A stretch of 64,000 bases of DNA from an uncultured beta proteobacterium (GTDB lineage: Bacteria; Pseudomonadota; Gammaproteobacteria; Burkholderiales; Rhodocyclaceae), in the NCBI GenBank assembly GCA_903848955.1, contig CAINHS010000095.1:1-64000 (forward strand), written 5' to 3'. The position numbers and the translations under genes are program-made. Of the stretch, positions 11,201-22,751 are shown in pieces. The notes beneath the pieces were generated by a model. The model made no database searches. It was given only the letters and a program-made list of their open reading frames with translations, and was not told the origin of the DNA. How positions within the stretch are numbered: the first letter of the stretch is position 1; every line of letters starts with the position of its first letter.

Positions 11201-14200
11201 CAAGGCGCAGGCCCTGCTGGGCACGGCAGGAGACGATGGCATTACCGGCTATTCAACGGACGACGTCATCAACGGCCTTGGCGGCAGCGACAATCTCTGG
11301 GGCGGCAGCGGCAACGACGTGATCGACGGCGGTGATGGCGATGATCGCTACCTGATGGGCGGAGACGGCAACGACATCGTGATGGGCGGCGCCGGCAACG
11401 ATCAGTGGATCGCCGGCGGCTCCGGCGATGACACGTTGCTCGGCGGCTCCGGCAGCGACATGCTGCTGGGTGAGGACGGCAACGATGTACTGGATGGCGG
11501 AACCGGCAACGACTACTTATGGGACGGAGCCGGCAACGACAAATACATTTTCGGTCGTGGCGATGGCACGGATACCATTGCCGACAGCAATGGAGCGGCC
11601 GACACCATAGAGTTCCGTTCCGGCATCGTCGCCGGCGACATCATCGTCGGGCGCCGCGGTTACGACTTGACCCTGTCGATTCGTGGCAGCAGCGACAGGA
11701 TCACGGTACAGGATCACTTTCTGACCGATGCGGCGGGAGTCGGCGCTAACGCCATCGAACAGGTGAAGTTCGCCGATGGCACGGTATGGGATGGCGATTC
11801 CGTCAAGGCCATGGCATTGGTCGGCACGGACGGCGACGATTACATTGTTGGCTATTCAACGGACGACATCATCAACGGCTTTGGCGGCAGCGACAATATT
11901 GACGGCGGTTGCGGCAACGATGTGCTGGAAGGCGGAGCCGGCAACGACCATATGTCTGACATAGCCGGCAACGACACCTACATTTTCGGCCTTGGCGATG
12001 GCATCGATACCATTGCCGACAGCAATGGAGATGCCGATGCCATAGAGTTCGGCTCCGGCATCGTCGCCGGCGACATCATCATCGCGCGCCGTTGGAACGA
12101 TCTGATTCTGACGAATCGCGTCGGCAGCGACAAGATCACGGTACGGGATCACTTTCTGACCGATGCGGCGGGAATCGGCGCTAACGCCATCGAGCAGGTG
12201 AAATTCGCCGATGGCACGGTACGGGATTCCACCAGCATCGCCGCTGCACTGCCGACGGCCGGCGCCAACGACGATGTGCTCTGGGGTTACGGTACCGCGG
12301 ATGTCATCGATGGCCTCGGCGGCAACGATCAGATCTACGGCATGGGCGGCGCCGATAATCTGGCCGGCGGCGACGGCGACGATGTGCTGTACGGCGGCAG
12401 CGAAGGCGATACGCTGCAGGGTGGCGCTGGCAATGACCGCCTCTACGGCGATGGCGACGGCGCCGGGATAGACGGGGACGACTCACTGGATGGAGGTGAC
12501 GGCGACGACTGGCTGGTTGGCGGCAATGGCGAGGATACCCTGCTCGGTGGTACCGGCAGCGACACGCTGGAGGGCGGCGATGGCCGGGACACGCTGCTTG
12601 GTGGCGCCGGCAACGACGTGCTCTCCGGCGGCAGCGGGAACGACAGTCTTCACGGCGACGATGGCGACGACCGGATCAGCGGCGACGGCGGCGCGGACGA
12701 ACTTTTCGGCGGCGCGGGCGACGACACCTATTGCTTTTCGAGCAGCAGCGGATCGGACCGGATCGAGGACTGCGGCGACGGTACCGGAAATGGCAATATC
12801 ATCGTCTTTGGCGATTTCGATATCACCCGGACCAATACGTCGGCACATCTTGTCGGCAACGATCTGTTGCTGAGCTATGGCACTCACGGTGACGAGGTGG
12901 TGATTCACAGCCTCGACTCCAATGCGCCCGCGAGCAGTGTCATCCGTTCCATACAGTTTGCGGACGGAAGTTCGGTTGCCCTCGTCGATCTGGCCACGAA
13001 CCACGCACCGGCCGCGGGAGATCCGCTGGCGGCGCAAACCATCGAGGCCGGCGACATTTTCAGCTACACGCTGCCGGAGACGGCGTTTGCAGATCCCGAT
13101 GCGATCGATGTTCTGAGTTTCAGCGCGATCCAGGCCGACGGCAGCCCGTTGCCGGCGTGGCTGGAGTTCGATCCGCTGACGCGAACGCTGTCGGGAAGTC
13201 CGGGGGACAGTGATGTCGGATTCCTGACCTTGACCCTCACCGCGACCGATCTCGCGGGCGCCACGGCGCGAAGCAGACTCGATCTGTCCGTAATAACTTT
13301 CACGGATCTGACGCTTCTCGGCGGCACCGGTGACGATGCGCTCACCGGCAGCGCCGGCAACGATGCGCTCGACGGCGGCGAGGGGAACGATGCCCTAAGC
13401 GGCGGCGACGGTAACGATGTCCTGTCCGGCGGATCAGGCAACAACACGCTGGCCGGGGGGGAAGGCGACGATACCTTTGTCATCGATGCCTCGCCGGGGG
13501 TCGATCACATCCTCGACTCCGGTGGCGTCGACACGCTGGCCCTTCCAGGCACGACAGTGAGCGATCTTAGCCTCGGCGTCGGCTCGCTGAAGATCACGGT
13601 CAATTCGACCGGCCGCGAAATCCATATCGACAACTTCGATCCCGAAAACCCGCTCGGCGCAGGCGGCATCGAGTATTTCCGTTTCGACGACGGCAGCGTG
13701 CTCGACAAGCAGGAACTGATCGCAGCGCTCGGTTTTCATCCCTCAGGCGGGGAGGGCGACGACACGCTTTCCGGCACCGCGCTGGACGATTGGCTGAGCG
13801 GATACGGCGGCGACGACAACTTGCGCGGAGCCCGCGGCAACGATCTGCTGGAAGGTGGAGACGGCGCGGACGTCTATCAATTCAACATCGGAGACGGTGT
13901 CGACACCGTTGTCGATGTTGCGGATGCCGGCGGCAACCGGATCGCATTCGGCGCGGGGATCGCGCGCAACGACATCAGGCTCGTGATGAGCGAAGGGAAT
14001 CTGCTGATCTACTACGGCGACGGGGACTGCGTCGCGGTCAGCGGAAGCGACGCGCCGGGCCGGAGCGGGGATGCGGTCATCGACCGTATCGAATTCGCCG
14101 ACGGTACAGAGGCCTACGTCCAGGACCTGCTGAACCATGCGCCGGTTGCGATTCCAATTGCCGCCTTGGTTATGGACGAGGACAGCGTTGCTGATATCCC

Positions 14201-15734
14201 GGTGGCCTCCGGGTTCCGTGATAGCGACGACGATCAACTCGGCTATTCGGCAAGCATGGCCGATGGCAGTGCGCTCCCTGCCTGGCTCTCCTTCGATGGC
14301 GTCACGGGTCGCTTCGGTGGCCGCCCGCAAAACGAGGATGTCGGCAGCTTTGCGCTGCGCGTTACGGCCACCGATCCGGCGGGTGCGTCGGTCACCCAGG
14401 AATTGACGCTGACCGTCGCCAATACCAACGATGCTCCGAGCGGCAGCGTGACGGTGCGCGGAAACGCTGCACAGAACGAAACACTGACAGCCGGCAACAG
14501 CCTGGCAGATGCCGACGGCCTCGGCAGCATCGGCTACCAGTGGCAATCCTCGGCGGATGGCAACACCTGGAACAGCATCGGCGGCGCGACGGCGAGCAGT
14601 TTCACGCCGGGCCAGGTACAGGTCGGGAAGCATATCCGTGCCGTCGCCGCCTACATTGATGACCGTGGCACAGCGGAAGCGGTTGCCAGCGCGGCGACGG
14701 CGGCGGTCGTCGCAGTTCCAGTTGCAGTTCCGGTTCCAGTCCCTGTTCCAGTTCCGGTTCCAGTTCCGGTTCCGGTCGCCGAGCCCGAGCCCGACCCCGG
14801 CGTGATGATCAGCGGCGGCAGCGGCAGCGACGTGCTCAGCGGCGGTGCCGGCGACGATGTTCTTTGCGGCGGACCCGGCGCCGATGTGCTGCAGGGCGAA
14901 GCCGGTGACGACACTTTCCTGTTTTCGACCGACGCCACCTGGTCGGCGGGCTTCCTCTGCCGCAACGACGGCAGCCCCGGCCATCCCGGCAGCAGTGCCA
15001 CGGTAGCCATCACCGGTCGTGTCGCCAGTTGGGATGCGATGGACGGCGGCAGCGGCAGCGACAGCCTGGTCGGTACCGCCGGCAACGACATCATCGTGCT
15101 TGACGATGCCATCAGTCCGAGCCCGGGCGGACAGCAACCGCGCTTTACCAGGATCGAGACAATACGGGCGGGAACCGGCGACGATATCGTCGATCTCACC
15201 AGTTCAAGGTGGGCCTGCGGCGACGTCACTGTCGACGGTGAAGGCGGCGACGATGTGCTGTGGACCTCTTCCGGCAACGACCTGCTGCTCGGCGGTGCCG
15301 GCAATGACACGCTGGACGGCGGTTTCGGTAGCGACAGGATGGCCGGCGGTGCCGGCAACGACACCTATGTTTTCGGACGCGGTTACGGTAGCGATACGAT
15401 TAGCGAAGACGACGCCAGTCCGGAAAACATCGACCGGGCTTCGTTTCTACCCGGAATCGGCCCCTCACAGATATGGCTACGACACGTCGGCAACAATCTC
15501 GAGGCCGGCATCATCGGTACCACGGACAAACTGACGCTGGAGAACTGGTATCTTGGTTCAAGTTACCACGTCGAGCAGTTCAAGGCTGCCGACGGCAGAC
15601 TGTTGCTGGACACCCAGGTCGAGAACCTGGTGCAGGCCATGGCCGCGTTTGCCCCGCCGCCACCGGGGCAAACCACGCTGTCGCCGGCCTATCAGGACAG
15701 CCTCGCTCCGGTTATTGCCGCGAACTGGCGCTGA
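5220..15734 (+). CDS. Giant RTX protein (3504 aa) with N-terminal lipase-like domain, secreted by type I secretion
   Basis: GHSLGGH nucleophile-elbow motif near the N-terminus; many GGxGxDxLxGG repeats; haemolysin-type Ca-binding related blocks (FADGTVWD); two putative Ig/cadherin-like domains; Pro-Val linker; C-terminal region typical of RTX proteins. Confidence 0.93.
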   Translation: MNTEIHNAFINAVLSDACYVDGLSDGLTGGDLSTKLGTALTPKLANYVGDNFRIITQYTNPNLLAGGLSVTVFEEKSTGQRYIAFRGTEPNDPRDLATDADVETGSGLAQAEVLDMVNWYKRATSPSGSETVQIKPSLLPLTYASFVGNGDGSLLVNGQRYSGKYIVTGHSLGGHLTTVFSRMFAADVSTSNTFNGLGVGGLLIGRQKTEFLLAQIESLLGIGSTAWPSETRQNNYWAEHGLNVTTTEAWLQQYGLRIPGFNEESTGIPNHSMYKLTDGLALCDVMGILDEHLTLATATALLDAGSSTPANSLESILDALRKLVGARDTTPTTVGDAGDSAASRIDYQQKLASLRGLIQEDQTLRGQIVSLSSLTAVDLQSAASNPDALATRYALKELNPFAIIGDDSLYNKFNQSHQLDLYDTAAGLGTLSDDWLQDRASMLTYVIAANLADTSRVENLALQNDWYYQDVTTQRVVRVSGTPLDLGIDSGERMVIFGRDQTDGSIESLAGGKLADRLYSGAGADILTGNAGDDYLEGGTGDDILRGGAGNDTYRIDKNSGTDTIIDHAPDSIFDNISSGGDGQGTILYNGTSLNCTLIADPVERSLYHDGRGLLYRFMGDNTTRGILFITDPGGATIKVMDWKSGELGLTLSGTAATTQPATDLLGTDLADNGELPVATPHNGTLVATAANQKVYGLGGADLIQLGLSGDIGYGGNGNDIIRGTGNDLTLYGEAGNDILQGGNGNDRLDGGIGNDMLQGGAGDDVIDGGDGLDFIDGGAGSDVIKGGDGDDMIFGGGDFAMDFNSRADYDRFAIDGTPLLQRDSAGRFLLPYSLVGSTGVDDDAGDVIDGGDGDDTIYAGVGDDAVASGTGNDLIVGNTGNDDIRGGSGDDTLYGDGTMGDWAASAGDPGLMMVARDQYQGNDYIDGGDGNDRISGDGGADELFGGAGDDTLAGDSIRLDGQYHGNDYLDGEDGSDVLSGNGGDDILFGGAGADELSGDDTTTAGLFHGKDYLDGEDGNDLLWGNGGDDTLFGGAGDDYLEGDYSTLAGQYHGKDTLDGGDGNDTLIGGGGDDTLLGGAGNDMLAGDDTPDAPLAAQYQGNDTLDGGDGNDTLYGNGGNDVLLGGDGSDTLQGGDGNDTLTGGAGADWLFGGAGDDTYVLAAGDGSWQGFSTDNIQDTEGNNTLRLDGIAAGQFSLGTVGDYLVIDYGTNEKVLINDGLGGAIRNFSVGGETLNYAQFVGRYSTTVLSTINIDDKPSIKLGGSAGDSISTTGGHATASGGGGNDTLNLQGGNNIILYGKGDGTDHVATGGAGNVLRLAPGIVAADLKLSLGSLALQVGSDANDTIHFDNFYPSNVMGGKPFDHIEFADGSTLSYADLLARGFDIAGTENGDTLTGTSVTDRILGSAGNDTLDGGAGADTLDGGAGNDTYLFGRGDGWDTVASRDDNPDKHDVIQFKDGVVVSDIELSRQTDYLILRIVGTADQLTVQNYFANDGAFNPAGIEAIRLADGTSWDYAAVKGKLLAATPGNNYLVGFNSDDVIDGLGGDDVIDGLGGDDTLNGGAGDDTLYGREGNDSLNGDVGADTVFGGAGNDSLNGGDGNDTLYGDEGNNILEGGAGDDSLYAGAGDVLNGGAGNDALNGGAGNDTMQGGTGNDMLYGGAGNDVLDGGTGNDLLFGGGANDGSGNDTYRFGRAYGRDVILEGWSGSEVPADNDTIEFLPDVGPQDVTLRRDGNGLVISINGTDDTLTVSYQFNRSAGGAFPDAVERLAFADGTIWNSTAINALCATGGGGGGPILGTEGDDLINGSAGNDVIDALGGDDNVNGSSGDDTISGGTGSDLLLGGTGDDKLYGGQAPGEVPVAGYTGDIDVLDGGTGNDLLYGNAASGVRHGSDIFRFGRGYGQDVAINPGYSTNPGGFNAWLNTPDNTLGDVVEFLAGIQPADVVTRCFNYDLIFTLAGSTDSLTVQQFFYQEAYHRFVKEVRFADGTVWDVDAVKAQALLGTAGDDGITGYSTDDVINGLGGSDNLWGGSGNDVIDGGDGDDRYLMGGDGNDIVMGGAGNDQWIAGGSGDDTLLGGSGSDMLLGEDGNDVLDGGTGNDYLWDGAGNDKYIFGRGDGTDTIADSNGAADTIEFRSGIVAGDIIVGRRGYDLTLSIRGSSDRITVQDHFLTDAAGVGANAIEQVKFADGTVWDGDSVKAMALVGTDGDDYIVGYSTDDIINGFGGSDNIDGGCGNDVLEGGAGNDHMSDIAGNDTYIFGLGDGIDTIADSNGDADAIEFGSGIVAGDIIIARRWNDLILTNRVGSDKITVRDHFLTDAAGIGANAIEQVKFADGTVRDSTSIAAALPTAGANDDVLWGYGTADVIDGLGGNDQIYGMGGADNLAGGDGDDVLYGGSEGDTLQGGAGNDRLYGDGDGAGIDGDDSLDGGDGDDWLVGGNGEDTLLGGTGSDTLEGGDGRDTLLGGAGNDVLSGGSGNDSLHGDDGDDRISGDGGADELFGGAGDDTYCFSSSSGSDRIEDCGDGTGNGNIIVFGDFDITRTNTSAHLVGNDLLLSYGTHGDEVVIHSLDSNAPASSVIRSIQFADGSSVALVDLATNHAPAAGDPLAAQTIEAGDIFSYTLPETAFADPDAIDVLSFSAIQADGSPLPAWLEFDPLTRTLSGSPGDSDVGFLTLTLTATDLAGATARSRLDLSVITFTDLTLLGGTGDDALTGSAGNDALDGGEGNDALSGGDGNDVLSGGSGNNTLAGGEGDDTFVIDASPGVDHILDSGGVDTLALPGTTVSDLSLGVGSLKITVNSTGREIHIDNFDPENPLGAGGIEYFRFDDGSVLDKQELIAALGFHPSGGEGDDTLSGTALDDWLSGYGGDDNLRGARGNDLLEGGDGADVYQFNIGDGVDTVVDVADAGGNRIAFGAGIARNDIRLVMSEGNLLIYYGDGDCVAVSGSDAPGRSGDAVIDRIEFADGTEAYVQDLLNHAPVAIPIAALVMDEDSVADIPVASGFRDSDDDQLGYSASMADGSALPAWLSFDGVTGRFGGRPQNEDVGSFALRVTATDPAGASVTQELTLTVANTNDAPSGSVTVRGNAAQNETLTAGNSLADADGLGSIGYQWQSSADGNTWNSIGGATASSFTPGQVQVGKHIRAVAAYIDDRGTAEAVASAATAAVVAVPVAVPVPVPVPVPVPVPVPVAEPEPDPGVMISGGSGSDVLSGGAGDDVLCGGPGADVLQGEAGDDTFLFSTDATWSAGFLCRNDGSPGHPGSSATVAITGRVASWDAMDGGSGSDSLVGTAGNDIIVLDDAISPSPGGQQPRFTRIETIRAGTGDDIVDLTSSRWACGDVTVDGEGGDDVLWTSSGNDLLLGGAGNDTLDGGFGSDRMAGGAGNDTYVFGRGYGSDTISEDDASPENIDRASFLPGIGPSQIWLRHVGNNLEAGIIGTTDKLTLENWYLGSSYHVEQFKAADGRLLLDTQVENLVQAMAAFAPPPPGQTTLSPAYQDSLAPVIAANWR
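7974..8640 (+). repeat. Higher-order 132-bp (44-aa) repeat array inside the RTX gene
   Basis: Units start at 7974, 8106, 8238, 8370 and 8511 (132, 132, 132, 141 bp apart), each beginning QY/LF-x-G-N/K-D. Confidence 0.85.
11531..12230 (+). repeat. Tandem 435-bp module duplication inside the RTX gene
   Basis: The block from 11531 (GNDKYIFGRGDGTDTIADSNGAADTIEF...HFLTDAAGVGANAIEQVKFADGTVWD) recurs at 11966 (GNDTYIFGLGDGIDTIADSNGDADAIEF...HFLTDAAGIGANAIEQVKFADGTVRD). Confidence 0.85.
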
Positions 15735-15826
15735 ACGCGCTGACGCATTCTCCTCGCCGGCATGCGCTTGAACGCCGGTGGTGGTGAATATGATCTTGTT
15801 GCGATGCCTTGCGGCGTCAAGGCGCT

Positions 15827-16159
15827 TCAGTGCAGCACCGGCCACTGCGGCGCATCCGGCAGGTTCAGGTTTATCACGATGACGCGACTGCCCAAGGTGA
15901 CGACGCTTCCCGCGTTGCGGTCATCGCCCGTATCGCTGTACTCGAAACCATAGATGCGGCGGATGCGCAATTCGCCGTTGCCGTTCCGGGCCAGGCCCAG
16001 TCGCGTGATGGCAACGGTGTCGTCGAGCAGCAGCAGATGCTCCGATTCGCAGGCCGCCCTGGCGGCCGACACCGCCGTCTCGCGCGCCGTGAGGCTGTCG
16101 AGCCACAGCCAGGCGGCGGCGGCCAGCAGCATCAGTCCGAGGAGATCGGGCAAGTCCAT
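15827..16159 (-). CDS. DUF3301-like small membrane-anchored protein
   Basis: 110 aa; N-terminal TM MDLPDLLGLMLLAAAAWLWLDS followed by a small domain. Confidence 0.65.
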   Translation of the reverse strand: MDLPDLLGLMLLAAAAWLWLDSLTARETAVSAARAACESEHLLLLDDTVAITRLGLARNGNGELRIRRIYGFEYSDTGDDRNAGSVVTLGSRVIVINLNLPDAPQWPVLH

Positions 16160-16291
16160 GCCCGCAGCCTAACCGAAAAACCCGGGCGCGCCGGCAATTG
16201 ACACAACGATCGCCGGCGCCGATTGTGCGACACTTGCGCGCCACTCTCGCATCGATGCCAACATCAAGACGGCGATCATGATTTCAAAGGA

Positions 16292-17449
16292 ATGGAAGGA
16301 TTGAAGATACTTCGGCAACTAGCGGGGCCCCTGCTGATGTTCTGGCTCGCACTGGTGCCGGCACACTCGACGGGGCAGACAACTCCCTCCGCCAAGGCTA
16401 TGGCGAAGGCCAGGGCGGCGCACGAGCAAGCCAGGACCAAGAGCAAGATCAGCCCGAATCATCCCGGTATCTCGCCGGTCTCGTTCAGGCCCGACATTGC
16501 GGACGAAGCCGGTCTGGATGCGGAAGTGGCCGCCGCACGTCGCATCGGGTCGGGCAAGTCAGGCAGCAAGGAGGCAAATGAGCGCCTGGCTCGTGCCTCG
16601 GTGGTGCTCATCGACTGGGTGCTGCGTGCGGAGGCCGTCAGCGATATCGAAAGAGCCCGGCATTTCACGCGGAAATTTCACCGGGACCTGCGTGACTCGG
16701 GCCGGCACGTAGAGAACCTGTCGCGGAGGGGCGATTTGATGGCCAGACAGGCCATGGGTTTTCTCCTGGAGCGCGGCATCCTGCTGCAGAAAGATGCCGA
16801 AAAATCCTGCGTCGAGTTCATCGCTGCAGCGCAGAAGCTTGCGCCTGCCGGATGGCATGCCGCGCAGTGCCTGATGGACGCTGCGCCAGAGAAGGCATGG
16901 GCGCAGATGGAGCGCGCAGCGGAGCAGGGCCACGCTGCCGCACAGGAATGGATGGGGCGCCGTTTCCTCGGTCAATTCGGTGCAAAGGAAGATGATGTCG
17001 TCCGTGCCAGAGCGTACCTGGTTCAATCGGCGAGCCAGGGTCGGCCAAGCGCCCAGACGCTATTGGCATATATACTGATTGCCGGTCTGGGCGGTCCGGT
17101 GGATTTGGCCCGGGGCGTCCGCCTCTACACGGTAGCCGCCGAAAAAGGCGACGTCAATGCGCAGAACAACCTGGGCGAGCTCCACGAAACGGGCCGCGGC
17201 GTTACCAGGAATATCGACGATGCCATCCGCTGGTATGAGCGGGCTGCCGACCAAGGCTTCGCGCCGGCCCAGTTTAACGCCGGCAGGCTGTGGGCCATTG
17301 GTATCGGCGGCAAGAATGATGCAGCGAAAGCTCGTGCTTTCCTTTTACAGGCGGAAACTAACGGCGTTCTGCAGGCCAGACAGGTGCTCGACTGGCTTGA
17401 TCGGCAGGAGGTGCCGGCGCCCGCCGGATCTCCGGCGAGCAAGCCTTGA
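16292..17449 (+). CDS. Sel1-repeat (TPR-like) protein with signal peptide
   Basis: Repeats such as GDVNAQNNLGELHETGRGVTRNIDDAIRWYERAADQGFAPAQFNAGRLWAIG; N-terminal hydrophobic leader; AAAGG upstream of the ATG. Confidence 0.85.
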   Translation: MEGLKILRQLAGPLLMFWLALVPAHSTGQTTPSAKAMAKARAAHEQARTKSKISPNHPGISPVSFRPDIADEAGLDAEVAAARRIGSGKSGSKEANERLARASVVLIDWVLRAEAVSDIERARHFTRKFHRDLRDSGRHVENLSRRGDLMARQAMGFLLERGILLQKDAEKSCVEFIAAAQKLAPAGWHAAQCLMDAAPEKAWAQMERAAEQGHAAAQEWMGRRFLGQFGAKEDDVVRARAYLVQSASQGRPSAQTLLAYILIAGLGGPVDLARGVRLYTVAAEKGDVNAQNNLGELHETGRGVTRNIDDAIRWYERAADQGFAPAQFNAGRLWAIGIGGKNDAAKARAFLLQAETNGVLQARQVLDWLDRQEVPAPAGSPASKP

Positions 17450-17515
17450 ACACTATCCGTCGCCGGCGCTGACCGGGAGATGTGTCCAACCGCGTGATTC
17501 GACGCAATACCGGAT

Positions 17516-18259
17516 TCAACTGGCTGCGGGGAAATCCCCGGCCGGCGCTTGCGCAACGCCGACGAAACCAGCCCGGGGCTTGGCGGCATTTCTTCGCGCG
17601 GTCTCCGCCAGTTCGGCTTCTTCGGCGAGCTTCAGGCATTCGTCAATTGCCGGGAAGTTGTTCTGCAAGGCGACATCGGAAGCTCGTCCTGACGAACCGG
17701 CAAGCGTTGGCGAGGCACCGCGTTTCAGGATCATCTGGACCACCTTGAGATCGCCGCGCTGAGCGGCATACATCAACGGCGACATCCCTTTTTCATCGAT
17801 GGTATCAAGATCGAAATCCATGGTCAGCAGCGTCTTGACATAGGACAGGTTGCCGCGATCGATGGCATTGATCAGGACCCGCGTCGCCTCCGGGTTCTGC
17901 TTGCGTTTTTCCGGCTCCAGCCCCGTCGGCAGCAGTTTCGCGCCATAGTTGAGCAAAGACATTGCAACCATCACGATCAGTGTCGCCAGCAGTGCTTCCC
18001 GGCTCAAGCCGAGGCCTGCCGCCCATTGTTCCGGGAGGTTGGCGCCAACCGCCAGCAGCGTATAGGCCAGAAAAAAGAAAAACCGCACATAGAGAAACAG
18101 GGCGAGTACCACCAACACGCCGAGCACGGCCATCAGGAGGTTTGTTTCCACCCCGATATTGCTGAGCAGATGATCCGGCAGATTGGCAACCAGAGCCATG
18201 GTTCCGACCAACCCGAGCAAAGTCCATTCCCTGATGCGCTTTTCCTTGACAATGTCCAT
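17516..18259 (-). CDS. Ankyrin-repeat protein with N-terminal transmembrane helices
   Basis: Hydrophobic segments followed by ankyrin repeats (DEKGMSPLMYAAQRGDLKVVQMILKRGASPTL). Confidence 0.8.
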   Translation of the reverse strand: MDIVKEKRIREWTLLGLVGTMALVANLPDHLLSNIGVETNLLMAVLGVLVVLALFLYVRFFFFLAYTLLAVGANLPEQWAAGLGLSREALLATLIVMVAMSLLNYGAKLLPTGLEPEKRKQNPEATRVLINAIDRGNLSYVKTLLTMDFDLDTIDEKGMSPLMYAAQRGDLKVVQMILKRGASPTLAGSSGRASDVALQNNFPAIDECLKLAEEAELAETARRNAAKPRAGFVGVAQAPAGDFPAAS

Positions 18260-18485
18260 ATCGACCTGTGGGCAGAGACACTTGTTGCAGAAGGGCTGAA
18301 AACCGGGTGCAAATGAACGAAAATGTCCTGTTCAGCCGCAGTCAATGACAAATTTGCCTGGCCAAGGCCGATTCATGATCGGTCGAGGCGCCACCGGCAA
18401 TTTAGCGCATCTCGCGTCTTGATGGAATTCTCGTATTGTGGAAAGTGATTTTCATTGCGAAAATACGCATCTGCAAACGATGGCG

Positions 18486-18500
18486 TGGCACTATTTGTGC
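18486..18500 (+). promoter_or_regulatory. Candidate sigma-54 -24/-12 element upstream of ppdK
   Basis: TGGCAC-TATTT-GTGC, one mismatch to TGGCAC-N5-TTGC, about 42 bp before the ATG. Confidence 0.35.
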
Positions 18501-18541
18501 CCGGCGGCAATCCGACGGTAAGACAACAAGGAGAAGTAGTG

Positions 18542-21857
<3,316 letters not shown>

Positions 21858-21860
21858 GAG

Positions 21861-22751
21861 ATGCGTATCCGCATCAGCCTGCCGCAGCAAACCCTTGAAC
21901 TGCATGACGGACAGGGCTCCCTGCTGCGCCGCTACAGCGTCTCCACGGCACTGAAAGGGGCAGGCGAACAGAACGGCAGTTTCCGCACGCCGCGCGGCCG
22001 GCATATCGTGCGTGCCAAAATCGGCGCCGGGGCGGCAGTGAATGCGGTATTCGTCCGTCGGCGTCCGACCGGCGAAATGTGGACTCCGCAGTTGGCGGAG
22101 CAATTCCCCGCTCGCGACTGGATCCTGACGCGCATCCTGTGGCTGTCCGGCAAGGAGCCTGGCCGCAACCGGCTTGGCGAAGTCGATACCATGCGGCGCT
22201 ACATCTATCTCCACGGCTCGCCCGACAGCGTTGCCATGGGCACGCCGGGTTCCATCGGCTGCGTGCGCATGAGGAATCAGGACATCGTCGAACTGTTCGA
22301 TCTGGTTCCGGCCTGTACGCCGGTCGATATTGTCGAGTTCGGCATCGACGCCGGCCCGTGGAGCGCACTGGGCGCGAGCGCCCGGCAGGTGCGCGAAACG
22401 GTGTTTGTCGAGGAGCAGAATGCAGCGCCGGGGCTGGAATTCGACGGCGCGGACGCAGCAGCCCTGCACGTCGTCGCCCGCGACAGCCATGGCACGGCCA
22501 TCGGCACCGGGCGTTTGCTGACGGATGGCCGCCTCGATCGCGTGGCTGTTCTCGCCCGGTGGCGCGGCAAGGGCGTCGGCCGCGGGGTGTTGGAACGACT
22601 GCTGGAAGAAGCGGATCGACAGGGCCTCGGGCATCCGGTGCTGCAAGCCGCAACGCAACTCAGCGGTTTCTACCGGCGCTTCGGCTTCGTCGAGGAAGGG
22701 CCGGAGTTCATGGCAGCCGGCATTCCGCATCGGGCCATGGTAAAGCGATAG
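21861..22751 (+). CDS. L,D-transpeptidase (YkuD) domain fused to a GNAT N-acetyltransferase domain
   Basis: N-terminal YIYLHGSPDSVAMGTPGSIGCVRM (HxxS...SxGCxRM); C-terminal RLDRVAVLARWRGKGVGRGVLERLLEEA (GNAT acetyl-CoA loop), one continuous ORF. Confidence 0.88.
   Translation: MRIRISLPQQTLELHDGQGSLLRRYSVSTALKGAGEQNGSFRTPRGRHIVRAKIGAGAAVNAVFVRRRPTGEMWTPQLAEQFPARDWILTRILWLSGKEPGRNRLGEVDTMRRYIYLHGSPDSVAMGTPGSIGCVRMRNQDIVELFDLVPACTPVDIVEFGIDAGPWSALGASARQVRETVFVEEQNAAPGLEFDGADAAALHVVARDSHGTAIGTGRLLTDGRLDRVAVLARWRGKGVGRGVLERLLEEADRQGLGHPVLQAATQLSGFYRRFGFVEEGPEFMAAGIPHRAMVKR

Noticed and set aside
7400-12800. Dense short repeats considered as a CRISPR array
   Set aside because: Repeats are in-frame GGxGxDxLxGG codons without constant direct repeats or unique spacers.
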